Shown here one piece after another: positions 16,248-24,358 of a stretch of 59,535 bases of DNA. Each line of letters opens with the position of its first letter. Position 1 is the stretch's first letter. The DNA lies in assembly GCA_022627495.1 (NCBI GenBank), contig JAKEGJ010000011.1, positions 1 to 59,535 of the forward strand, given 5' to 3'. The stretch is from Microcaldota archaeon (GTDB lineage Archaea; Micrarchaeota; Micrarchaeia; Anstonellales; Bilamarchaeaceae). The position numbers were made by a program, and so were the translations under genes. The notes under the pieces were generated by a model. That model did not search any database and was not told the origin of the DNA. It saw only the letters and a list, made by a program, of their open reading frames with translations.

Positions 16248-17984
16248 ATGGTTGACCGGAAGCCAAATCCTACAGACGCGAAGACCTACTACCAGCAGGG
16301 CAACGACTATTACGAGAAGGGGGACTACGACAAGGCCATAGAGAACTACAACATGGCCATCCTCCTGAACCCCGTGTTCTCGGAGGCCTACTTCAACCGC
16401 GCACTAAGCTACTACCAGCTCAAGAACTTCGACAAGTCCATTGCAGACTACACGAAATCAATGGAGCTCGACCCCCAGAACCCGATAATCTACAATAACC
16501 GGGGCGACGCCTTCTACCGCAAGCAGGACTTCCAGAGCGCGGTCAAGGACTACGACAAGGCAATCCAGCTGAACCCCAACTACCTGAAGGCGTTCTACAA
16601 CCGCGGCCTCTCATATGCTTCCATAGAGGAATACGAGAAGGCCGTCGAGGACTTCACGAAGGTAATCAAGCTCAAGGCGGATTTCGCGGAAGCGTACCAT
16701 CTCCGCGGTCTCGCATACGAATATGCCGGCTCGCTCCAGAGCGCCATGGCGGATTACGAGAAGGCGCTGGAACTGAACCCCGAACTGACCGAAGCCAAGA
16801 CGCACCTCGAGAGCGCGAAAGCCAAGAAGGACCAGGAGGGCAAGGGCGGAGGGGAAGGCGGGACCGCTGATGTGAAAATGCTCACGAAGCCCAACATGAC
16901 GTTCAACGATGTCGCGGGCATGACGAAAATGAAGGAGGAAATCCGCGAAGCCGTAGTATACCCTATGCGCAACCCAGAGCTTGCCCGCAAGTACGGTAAG
17001 CTCGGAGGCGGAGGAATCCTGATGTACGGGCCGCCTGGGTGCGGGAAGACATTCATCGTGAAGGCCGCAGCCGGCGAATGCCAGGCCGGGTTCATAAACG
17101 CGAAACTGTCGGACCTGCTGGACATGTACGTCGGCAACACGGAAAAGAACATCCACAAGGTTTTCGAGCTTGCGCGCAAGAACTCGCCGTGCCTCCTCTT
17201 CTTCGACGAAGTAGAAGCCATAGGCGGCCGCCGCGACCAGCAGGAGGGCCAGCAGTACATGAAGATGGCCGTCAACCAGATGCTTTACGAGATGGACGGT
17301 GTCGAGGCGAACAACTCGAACGTGCTCATCATCGCCGCGACGAACGCGCCGTGGGATGTCGACCCGGCCCTGCGAAGGTCTGGTCGTTTCAGCAAGACCA
17401 TATTCATCCCGGCCCCGGATTACGAGTCCCGCGTGGCCATGCTCAAAATGTACGCGAAGAAAAGGCCCCTGGCCCCCTTCATCCCCTTCAGGTTCCTCGG
17501 CTTCACTGTCACCGGCTACGCTTCGGCCGACATGAAGGCGATAGTGGACGACGCATCTACCATCCCCTGGAGACAGGCCTTCATGGGCATAGAGAAGAAA
17601 ATCGAAGAGCTCACAAAAGGCGGCATGGCGAAGGAGCAGGCGGAGGAGCTGGCCAAGAAGCAGGTGAACCAGAGGCCCGTCACACTCGGCGATTTCGTGG
17701 TGGCAATCGGGAAGAAGCGCTCCTCGCTCCCGCCATGGTACGAGCAGGCAAAGAAGCAGATTGGAAAGCAGGAAGAAGTCACCATGATAGACGGGAAGGA
17801 GCACAAGAAGGTGACTGACAGCAAAATGGGCCCCGGCGAGAAGGAGGCATTCAAGGATTTGCTCGGCATCATCAACAACCGCAGCCAGTGGTATTACAAG
17901 ATTTACATAACGTCGATAAAGGAAGTCACGCTGGTTGTCCTCAAGATTGTCGTCTTCTTCACCGAAGGCGGCAGGATAGTCTAA
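16248..17984 (+). CDS. TPR-repeat AAA ATPase fusion
   Basis: 578 residues from the ATG at 16248 (GTG at 16239 is possible). Residues about 10-195 hold five or six tetratricopeptide repeats (AKTYYQQGNDYYEKGDYDKAIENY and similar). A charged linker leads into one AAA domain: VAGMTKMKEEIREAV, Walker A GPPGCGKT at about 261-268, Walker B LLFFDEVEAI near 318, and the arginine-finger region RRSGRF. The AAA part is closest in style to Cdc48/katanin modules. The last residues are hydrophobic (VTLVVLKIVVFF) and may touch the membrane. The TPR part would recruit partners. No characterised protein with this order comes to mind. Confidence 0.82.
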   Translation: MVDRKPNPTDAKTYYQQGNDYYEKGDYDKAIENYNMAILLNPVFSEAYFNRALSYYQLKNFDKSIADYTKSMELDPQNPIIYNNRGDAFYRKQDFQSAVKDYDKAIQLNPNYLKAFYNRGLSYASIEEYEKAVEDFTKVIKLKADFAEAYHLRGLAYEYAGSLQSAMADYEKALELNPELTEAKTHLESAKAKKDQEGKGGGEGGTADVKMLTKPNMTFNDVAGMTKMKEEIREAVVYPMRNPELARKYGKLGGGGILMYGPPGCGKTFIVKAAAGECQAGFINAKLSDLLDMYVGNTEKNIHKVFELARKNSPCLLFFDEVEAIGGRRDQQEGQQYMKMAVNQMLYEMDGVEANNSNVLIIAATNAPWDVDPALRRSGRFSKTIFIPAPDYESRVAMLKMYAKKRPLAPFIPFRFLGFTVTGYASADMKAIVDDASTIPWRQAFMGIEKKIEELTKGGMAKEQAEELAKKQVNQRPVTLGDFVVAIGKKRSSLPPWYEQAKKQIGKQEEVTMIDGKEHKKVTDSKMGPGEKEAFKDLLGIINNRSQWYYKIYITSIKEVTLVVLKIVVFFTEGGRIV

Positions 17985-18027
17985 CCCGAAGGTTCTGCTT
18001 TATATTCCATTATCCCGATTTCTTTCC

Positions 18028-19221
18028 ATGAGCCTACTCATCCAAGGCGGCATGGCTTTCCTGGGCAGCAAGTTCGAGCAGAAGGACATACTAATCGAAG
18101 ACGGCCGGATTGCCAAGGTGGGGAACGCCCTGAAGGGTGATGAGGTCATAACGGCAGCCGGGCTGCTCGTCCTCCCGGGCTTAATCGACCCCCACGTTCA
18201 TTTCCGGGAGCCGGGCGATACATACAAGGAGGATTTCGCCACGGGGAGCCGGGCTGCTATTGCGGGCGGGTTCACGACCGTTATGGACATGCCGAACAAC
18301 GCCATCCCCACCACCACCAAGGCGCGGCTGGAGGAGAAGGTGAAGCTCGCGAAGGAGAAGGCGATATGCGACGTCCTGTTCCACTTCGGGGGCACCGACT
18401 CCAATTTCGACGAAGTGAAGCGGGCGGACCCTGGCTCGCTCAAGCTCTACCTGGGCCAGACCACCGGCGGCTTGGTCCTCAAGAATCCCTCTTCGCTTGA
18501 AAAGCACCTCCGCAATTTCCCCAAGGAGAAGCCCATCGTGCTCCATGCATGCGACCATTCCGAGGGCGAGGAGGAGAACCTGGGGAAGACCTACGCCACA
18601 ATCGAAAACGCCCTTTCGCTCGCGAAAAAAACAAACAGCACGATACACCTCGCGCACGCTTCGACCGGGAAGGAAATCCAGCTCTCGCTCCGCTACCCGC
18701 GCTGCACCGTTGAGGTCGCCCCGCACCACCTGTTCCTCTCCAGGGACGCGCTGGAGAAGCTCGGCCCGTACGGGAAGGTCTATCCGCCGCTCCGCACAGA
18801 GCAGAAGCGCATAATGCTCTGGAGCGCGCTGGACCGGGCCGACTGCATCGCCACGGACCACGCGCCGCACACCATAGAGGACAAGGAGCGCGGGGCGGCG
18901 GGGTTCCCGGGCCTCGAGACCTCTCTCGCCCTCATGCTGGAAGGCGTGGAGCGCGGGCTATTGGACCGCATCTGGGTGGCCCAGAGGATGACGCAGAACC
19001 CGGCGAGGATTTTCAATATCAAGGGCAAGGGCAGGCTCGAGAAGGGCTATGCCGGGGATGTCGCCATAGTGGACCCGAAGAAGAAGTGGAAAATAGAAGG
19101 GAGCATGCTCGAGACGAAATGCAAATGGACGCCGTTTGATGGCATGGAGGTCCGGGGCAAGGTCCACACGGTCGTCAAGGGCGGGAAAATCCTCTTCGAG
19201 AAATTCCAGTTCGTCGCTTGA
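18028..19221 (+). CDS. pyrC: Dihydroorotase
   Basis: Closes carbamoyl-aspartate to dihydroorotate in pyrimidine synthesis. 397 residues. Metal site: DPHVHFREPG at about 55-62, HACDHSEGE, LAHAST, and the catalytic Asp in ATDHAPH at about 276-281. DMPNN and the GFPGLETSL block are typical of the class I cyclic amidohydrolase dihydroorotases. The usual carboxylated Lys position is not clear by eye, since FKGT-type context is replaced by KLYLGQTTGG. Allantoinase is the alternative but less likely. No other pyrimidine gene is adjacent. Confidence 0.9.
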   Translation: MSLLIQGGMAFLGSKFEQKDILIEDGRIAKVGNALKGDEVITAAGLLVLPGLIDPHVHFREPGDTYKEDFATGSRAAIAGGFTTVMDMPNNAIPTTTKARLEEKVKLAKEKAICDVLFHFGGTDSNFDEVKRADPGSLKLYLGQTTGGLVLKNPSSLEKHLRNFPKEKPIVLHACDHSEGEEENLGKTYATIENALSLAKKTNSTIHLAHASTGKEIQLSLRYPRCTVEVAPHHLFLSRDALEKLGPYGKVYPPLRTEQKRIMLWSALDRADCIATDHAPHTIEDKERGAAGFPGLETSLALMLEGVERGLLDRIWVAQRMTQNPARIFNIKGKGRLEKGYAGDVAIVDPKKKWKIEGSMLETKCKWTPFDGMEVRGKVHTVVKGGKILFEKFQFVA

Positions 19222-19362
19222 GATGGACGGCATCAAAAAAATAATAGGACCCTGAGCGAAAGCCAGCGGCACCTCTAATCTGCGCAACTTCCCTATTTCA
19301 TCGGAATGTCGAAAAAGGGGAAAGAGGGGAAAACGGTCCTCGAATAAGGCATTCGGGGAACT

Positions 19363-19385
19363 TGTGCCCGTTTTTTTAGGGCACA
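19363..19385 (+). terminator. Hairpin with 7-bp perfect stem
   Basis: TGTGCCC (19363-19369) and GGGCACA (19379-19385) pair perfectly around a 9-base loop of mostly T. It lies 141 bases after pyrC. It may be a terminator or a short structured RNA element. Confidence 0.4.
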
Positions 19386-19504
19386 TGGTTTCCTGTTTCC
19401 AGCGCAGGGTGTCCGATGGAGGGTTTGGGGTTTTAAATTTTTGATGAAAGCGAGCCATAATAGGGCGAAAACGCGAGCGGAGTCAGCCTGGCTTTCTGTT
19501 CAAA

Positions 19505-19600
19505 TAATCTTTAGATATCTTTAGAAATAGTAAAGGTTCATTAAATTATTTTAATATTCCACGTCTGAAAATATCTTTAGGTATCTATAGATATCTTTAT
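19505..19600. promoter_or_regulatory. Five 10-bp iterons in helical phase
   Basis: Two tandem copies (TAATCTTTAG at 19505-19514, ATATCTTTAG at 19515-19524) and three tandem copies (ATATCTTTAG, GTATCTATAG, ATATCTTTAT at 19571-19600) share the consensus ATATCTTTAG. Within each cluster the period is exactly 10 bp, about one DNA turn. The last copy overlaps the TATA-like CTTTATATA before the regulator gene at 19635, which suggests autorepression. Confidence 0.65.
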
Positions 19601-19634
19601 ATATTCATTGTATAGAACAGAAACAGGTATATTT

Positions 19635-20966
19635 ATGGAGTCTGAAACAGAAGGCCAAAACCTGGAGTTTAAGGCCAGGTTCCCGGATTCGCAGCACGAT
19701 GTCGCAAAGGTTGCCTGCGCCTTTGCCAACGCGTTCGGGGGCAAACTCGAAATAGGCATTGGTGACCGGGGTGAGGTTGTCGGAGTTAGCGCTGATGAAG
19801 TGGACAGCGTGCAAAAGCATGTTGGTGACGCGATCCAAATGTTATCCCCGGTCCCATTCTATAAGATAACTGTGGAGAAACGTCAGGGCAAATCTATAGT
19901 CATTACAGAAGTATCGCCGATGGGAAGGGGCTTCTGCACGCTCGGCGGCATCGTCTATCATCGCTTCGGCAGCCAGAACAGGAAACTCGAAGGAAAGACA
20001 TTGCATGATTTTTTGATTCACCGCCAGGTTATTAGTTTCGATGAATCACAGAGTGATGCGTTGCTCGAGGATATAGATCCCGAAACGCTGGAGGAGTTTC
20101 TCAGGATACGCAACCCGTCACTGAAATTCGAGAAAGAAAAAATGGCGGAGTACCTCACAAACCTGAGGCTGGCCAGGCGAAACGGAAACCTGAAAATCAA
20201 TAACGCCGCCCTATTGTTCTTCTCCAAAGAACCAGCGCGCTTCATTCCCCAAAGCGAGGTAAAGCTGGTGCGTTTCAAAGGAACCGAAGCCCATACCGTA
20301 ATCGACTCGGCATATGCCAAAGCGACCATCCCGATCCTTCTGGACACTGCGGAGAAATTCATAGAAAAAAACACGCGAATGGCGCACAGGATAGAAGGAA
20401 TGTATAGGGTGGAAGTCCCGGAATACCCGAAAAGCGTGGTGCGCGAAGCGCTTGTCAATGCCATAGCACATAGGGATTACTTCAACTTGAACACGATCCA
20501 GGTAAACATTTTCGATGACCGCATGCAGATAACCAATCCAGGAACACTGCCGGAAGGACTGACACTGCAGATACTTGGGACCATTGCGATACAGCGCAAT
20601 CCCATCACATACGAGATTATGCGAGACCTCCATCTTGTTGAAGCCATCGGCACCGGCATAACGAGAATGCGGCAGGACATGCGCACGGCCGGCCTTCCGG
20701 AGCCTGCGTTCGAAGAAGTCGCCAATTTCTTCAGGGTCACGCTTTACAACAGCAAAAGGCCGTTGAACGTGCAGCTGAGCCCGCGCCAACAGATATGCGT
20801 GGAATACCTGGAGAAAAATCCGACGATAAGCGCCAAAACGTATATGCAGATCAATTCGGTAAGCCTGTTCACTGCTGCAACAGACCTGAAAGACCTGATG
20901 AAAAAGGGAGTGCTTGATCGTATAGGGAAGACGAGAGGCGCATACTACGTCTTCAAAAAAGGGTAA
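19635..20966 (+). CDS. AlbA_2 / Schlafen-like transcriptional regulator
   Basis: 443 residues from the ATG at 19635. The N-terminal part shows the AlbA_2 (Schlafen AAA_4) pattern: EGQNLEFKARFPDS, then FANAFGGKLEIGIGDRGEVVGV (about 8-60). A middle part carries the histidine-kinase-like ATPase fold of the HATPase_c_4 kind (REALVNAIAHRDYF ... GTLPEGLT ... GTGITRMRQDM). The end (about 390-443) is a winged helix: QICVEYLEKNPTISAKTYMQINSVS. Members are labelled transcriptional regulators or 'ATP-dependent DNA helicase RecG-like', and some sit in mobile or defence islands. Tandem 10-bp repeats precede it. The frame stays open for 47 codons after the TAA. Confidence 0.85.
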   Translation: MESETEGQNLEFKARFPDSQHDVAKVACAFANAFGGKLEIGIGDRGEVVGVSADEVDSVQKHVGDAIQMLSPVPFYKITVEKRQGKSIVITEVSPMGRGFCTLGGIVYHRFGSQNRKLEGKTLHDFLIHRQVISFDESQSDALLEDIDPETLEEFLRIRNPSLKFEKEKMAEYLTNLRLARRNGNLKINNAALLFFSKEPARFIPQSEVKLVRFKGTEAHTVIDSAYAKATIPILLDTAEKFIEKNTRMAHRIEGMYRVEVPEYPKSVVREALVNAIAHRDYFNLNTIQVNIFDDRMQITNPGTLPEGLTLQILGTIAIQRNPITYEIMRDLHLVEAIGTGITRMRQDMRTAGLPEPAFEEVANFFRVTLYNSKRPLNVQLSPRQQICVEYLEKNPTISAKTYMQINSVSLFTAATDLKDLMKKGVLDRIGKTRGAYYVFKKG

Positions 20967-21155
20967 AGAAGGTCCGAATCAGGAAACGATCAACGGATCA
21001 GCGAACAACATTATTCGGCGATCCGAAAAAAGGACCCATTCTTGCCCGGCAAAAACCGGGATTCGGAAATGCAAAAAATCCTTGAAAAATATGGCGTGAA
21101 GGAAAAGTGAGAACCAGAAGAAAAAGGAAAGAGGGAAATTTCCGCACTCTGCAAT

Positions 21156-23708
21156 TTATTTGCGAAACCTGGCTTTGTGTGACATCAGCTTCTTGGGAAG
21201 CCGGGCTTTGATGGCCATAAGCTTCTGCATCATCTGTTCCTTTGATGGCGGTAATGGCTTTGTGCACTTGGCGATTCCCGGGAAGTTGTTAAGCCCTTGG
21301 TAGCCATCCGAGAAGTCAGGATCAGTCACATCTCGTACCTGCATGCACAGGTCGTAACCGAAGAGTTTGGTGCCGGACTTGAGCGCAGTGATTGTGTTAT
21401 TGGCTGGAGGGTAGCCCTCCCAACTGTCGAACTTGAAACATCCCATTCCACTATTCCATCCTGGATAATCTCCGATGAAGTTTTCATTGGTGAATGTGTT
21501 GTATTCAACCGGACCGGCCTTGAGCAACCAGGGATAAGTCCAAATAGATACATCCACAACCAGGAAGCCTGCAATTCCTTCATACGCATCAACAGAACCC
21601 CATTTGTTATTCCTGAAGGTATTGTTGAATGAGTTGTTCCCAAGGAAACCTTGGCATGCGAATGCAAACGAATTTGAGAAGTCGTTCCTCTCATAAAAAG
21701 AATTCTCTGCATCCCGGACACAAAATCCGAAGATATAGGGGCCGCCTTCCACTATATTGTCAGTTACACGATTGTTCCTTGCGGGCAGCCCTGGATCCCA
21801 TATTTCGGGTGGGGAGCCGTCTCCGTCAGCGCTAATACCGAGAAAGCATATCGGGCCAATGGACGTTATATGGTTATTTCTTACTGTACAGTTGCTGGAT
21901 TGCCAGATGCTGATTCCATTACCGACCTCCCCATTCAATATGCATTGGTTTCCTTCAATCAGAGCGCCACGAATTGATCTGATTATTCCAATAGCCTGAG
22001 GCCAATAAATGAATTGAGGAGCAACAATATTAATGATATTGTCCTTTATTTCAGCATAACCCAGATCACCCTCAATAAGATGGGGGCTTACCACTATTCC
22101 AGAATCAGTGGCTTCGATGATATTGTTATTGATACGTATTATAGCGTTAGGAAGATCACGGCAATATATCCCTCTAGTGGCTCCGGAGGGCAAACTATTT
22201 TTAACATAGATAGTATTTCCTGTTGCCGTGACACTCCCCAGCGTATCTGAGTCATCTGCATTGATTGCACCACTTATGATTCCGTCGCCCAGCATCTCGA
22301 AACGGCAGTTTGTAACATTGAATGCCCCATTAAGGAATTGAGGTGTATCCACGCCTCCAAAACTATCAACAATCCGTGCAGTATTCGATGCAGATACTGC
22401 GTTTGACCATCTTTCGGCGCCGATGAGAGTCCAGGGGCCTTCAGTTTCTACTGTGTTTGTAAATACGCAATTATGGATATTTATATACTCTCTTGAGGAT
22501 TCCGCCAATATCGCAGAATATTGGCAGCTGTCGAAATGGACCCCTTCCACAGCCAGATTAAAACCTGTGGGATTCCCATTTGCATCAGGGGGGTTATGTT
22601 CATCCATAGTGATAGAACCAAATGCATTATCGTAGGAAAAAAGTAAATTCGTTCCTCCACCATAGATAGCTGACTGATTCGTGGTTGTTCCGTTTGGAAG
22701 AGTGATGCTTCCAGGCTCCCCTCTTATCGCCACATCGCGATACATTATTTTGACATGGCCAACGCCTCCAAAACCGCCCTGGCCGAAAAAGAAGTACATC
22801 GGGTTGCCAAGAGGGGTTGTGGATTTGGCGAGAACATTGTTGTAGTTATCAACTGCATACTGGAAATGTTTCACATCCCACTGGTAATATTTTGACCATA
22901 GTCCATCAGGAGTGTCCATAAGTGTCTTCCATGCGGATCGGATTTTGCCCAATCTTTCTAAGCGGGCTAAATACCGGTCATAGGTGATCCGATCATTGGA
23001 TTCAAAATATTCAAAAGAAGTTGGTACCCGATTTTCTCCATCCCAATAATAGAGAGTCGCTTTATTTTCTGCCAGCATTCCAGCAAAATCACGCTCAAAC
23101 TCGATCATAAAGAATCTTTCAAGCGTGTGTAAATCCTTGACAGTCCCCATCCATTCTTCCGAATCCCCCCATACGTGTACAATTAAAACGTATTCTTTGC
23201 TGAAGGATTCTTCTGGTATCTCGACATTCGGATAAGCAGGCGCGTTCGGTGCATTGCCTGAAACAACCGGGATATCCAAGTTATCCTTATCTGGCAAAGG
23301 ATCATCGGGGCCGTTCAAAACATAACCAGTAATTGTTCCTGGCAAGTACCAATCATAAGATGCATTTGCTTCGGTTCTTCCGCTTGGACCATATTCACCA
23401 GCCCAGTCCAGCGGATAAACCCAGACGCGCTGTTCTTCTGGATGATGAATAACATAGTCCGCATGGGGAGGCTCAGCATATGCCGCTCTCGCCACATTCC
23501 CCAATCCAAGTCCCGCCGCAGCGACCGCTCCAGCGGCAAGCCCTGCTCCTCTGAGGAAGCCGCCACGAGAAATGAGTCTTGGGTTTTGTGTCTTGAGTCT
23601 TGATCCTGTGCCCGGTCGTGTGTTCAGCCGCGAACCGCTCGAGCTCGTCAAACCCACCGAACCGAAATTCCCCGCATTCCTTCTTCCGAACCTGCTTGGT
23701 ACAACCAT
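21156..23708 (-). CDS. Large secreted right-handed beta-helix protein
   Basis: 850 residues. The start at 23708 is preceded by AGGTG and, further up, a TATA box (TTATAAATA near 23762-23771). A long N-terminal tail leads to SRGGFLRGAGLAAGAVAAAGLGL (residues about 47-69), a Tat-like signal in which the second Arg of the usual RR is Gly, followed by A-x-A-type cleavage sites. Residues about 300-780 carry many Asn-rich rungs (NVTNCRFEML, ITNRI-like NNNIIEAT, RNNHITSIG) typical of pectate-lyase-like beta-helices (Beta_helix/NosD repeats). The Lys/Arg-rich C-terminus is odd for an exoprotein. A paralogue lies at 50649-52286. Likely binds or cuts polysaccharide; no catalytic site is identified. Confidence 0.78.
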   Translation of the reverse strand: MVVPSRFGRRNAGNFGSVGLTSSSGSRLNTRPGTGSRLKTQNPRLISRGGFLRGAGLAAGAVAAAGLGLGNVARAAYAEPPHADYVIHHPEEQRVWVYPLDWAGEYGPSGRTEANASYDWYLPGTITGYVLNGPDDPLPDKDNLDIPVVSGNAPNAPAYPNVEIPEESFSKEYVLIVHVWGDSEEWMGTVKDLHTLERFFMIEFERDFAGMLAENKATLYYWDGENRVPTSFEYFESNDRITYDRYLARLERLGKIRSAWKTLMDTPDGLWSKYYQWDVKHFQYAVDNYNNVLAKSTTPLGNPMYFFFGQGGFGGVGHVKIMYRDVAIRGEPGSITLPNGTTTNQSAIYGGGTNLLFSYDNAFGSITMDEHNPPDANGNPTGFNLAVEGVHFDSCQYSAILAESSREYINIHNCVFTNTVETEGPWTLIGAERWSNAVSASNTARIVDSFGGVDTPQFLNGAFNVTNCRFEMLGDGIISGAINADDSDTLGSVTATGNTIYVKNSLPSGATRGIYCRDLPNAIIRINNNIIEATDSGIVVSPHLIEGDLGYAEIKDNIINIVAPQFIYWPQAIGIIRSIRGALIEGNQCILNGEVGNGISIWQSSNCTVRNNHITSIGPICFLGISADGDGSPPEIWDPGLPARNNRVTDNIVEGGPYIFGFCVRDAENSFYERNDFSNSFAFACQGFLGNNSFNNTFRNNKWGSVDAYEGIAGFLVVDVSIWTYPWLLKAGPVEYNTFTNENFIGDYPGWNSGMGCFKFDSWEGYPPANNTITALKSGTKLFGYDLCMQVRDVTDPDFSDGYQGLNNFPGIAKCTKPLPPSKEQMMQKLMAIKARLPKKLMSHKARFRK
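23582..23634. repeat. Degenerate CA-rich repeat in signal region of the beta-helix gene
   Basis: In coding orientation the region reads as repeated AAGACTC / AAGACAC / AAAACCC units, giving the RLNTRPGTGSRLKTQNPRL stretch before the Tat-like motif. It belongs to the same AACCC-type class as the repeats in ttuA, aroEK and the formyl-THF cyclo-ligase gene. Confidence 0.45.
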
Positions 23709-23896
23709 GATTCACACCTGAAGAGAGCACATCCGCCTCTCGCAAAAAGCAATGCAGGGGATATTTATAACGGTTTCATTGGTGTCGGATATCCTGAAGA
23801 AACGACACGCGAAAATTATCCTGGAAAATGTTGATTATTCAAAAGTCATCGCTATGGAATGCAGCAAAAGAAAATATGGAAAAACAGGAAAAAAAG

Positions 23897-24343
23897 CTAA
23901 GACACCTTCTCTATCCGCACATGCGCCTCGTTGCCGGAATAGACCGAGGTTATCCTGATTTTTACCCAGCCGCCGGTGCCAGTCGCATCGACCACGATTC
24001 CGGGATTGCTGAGCGGGTATTTCAGGATGTCGCTTGGCTCCTGGGTCCCCTGGGGCGTCCTGATTTTCATTATGACTTCGCCGCCCCGGCCGGATTGGTT
24101 GGTTGCCAGGTATTCCGTGTTCGCCGGGATGTAGACGTCGGTTACGACCGACGTATTGGTCCCCAGGCTGCCGACTGAGTTCGCGAGCGATGCAATCCTC
24201 GTCACGGTGAGTTCAGCCTGGTATGAGGCAATCTGCTGGTTGGCTTCAGCCGTCTTCAGGTACACTAGCACCAGGAGCGGTATGAATATCAGAAGCACCA
24301 GTGCCACGATGACCAGGAGTTCCGTGCTTACCTGTCCTTTCAT
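23897..24343 (-). CDS. Pilin-like protein with class III signal peptide
   Basis: 148 residues. The start MKGQVSTELLVIVALVLLIFIPLLV is a textbook class III signal: basic residue, G-Q cleavage site with Glu at +5, then a hydrophobic helix that would form the filament core. The remaining 115 residues are a beta-rich head with N-x-S/T sites and no Cys. Prepilin peptidase would cut after Gly3. No pilus assembly ATPase or TadC gene is next to it, so it is either scattered or an anchored exoprotein. The 188-base gap before the beta-helix gene holds that gene's TATA box. Confidence 0.78.
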   Translation of the reverse strand: MKGQVSTELLVIVALVLLIFIPLLVLVYLKTAEANQQIASYQAELTVTRIASLANSVGSLGTNTSVVTDVYIPANTEYLATNQSGRGGEVIMKIRTPQGTQEPSDILKYPLSNPGIVVDATGTGGWVKIRITSVYSGNEAHVRIEKVS

Positions 24344-24358
24344 GATGATTTCCCTCCC

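Larger units (their letters stand above)
19222..19634. other. Intergenic region with hairpin and iterons
   Basis: Over 400 bases without a supported gene. The first half holds a hairpin (19363-19385) and an AACCC-type run near 19425-19436 that reads as AAAACCCCAAACCC on the minus strand. The second half is AT-rich and holds five 10-bp iterons before the regulator gene. Confidence 0.6.

Noticed and set aside
16611-17804. 397-codon minus-strand reading across the TPR-AAA gene
   Set aside because: Antisense of conserved TPR and AAA motifs.
19222-19500. tRNA or other stable RNA in the long gap after pyrC
   Set aside because: No GTTCRA loop, no paired acceptor stem, and no SRP, RNase P or 5S core motif could be found by eye.
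23752-23958. 68-codon plus-strand reading between the beta-helix and pilin-like genes
   Set aside because: The first part looks coding-like (DILKKRHAKIILENVDYSKV) and a TATA element is near, but it runs into the antisense of the pilin-like gene and has no supporting site.
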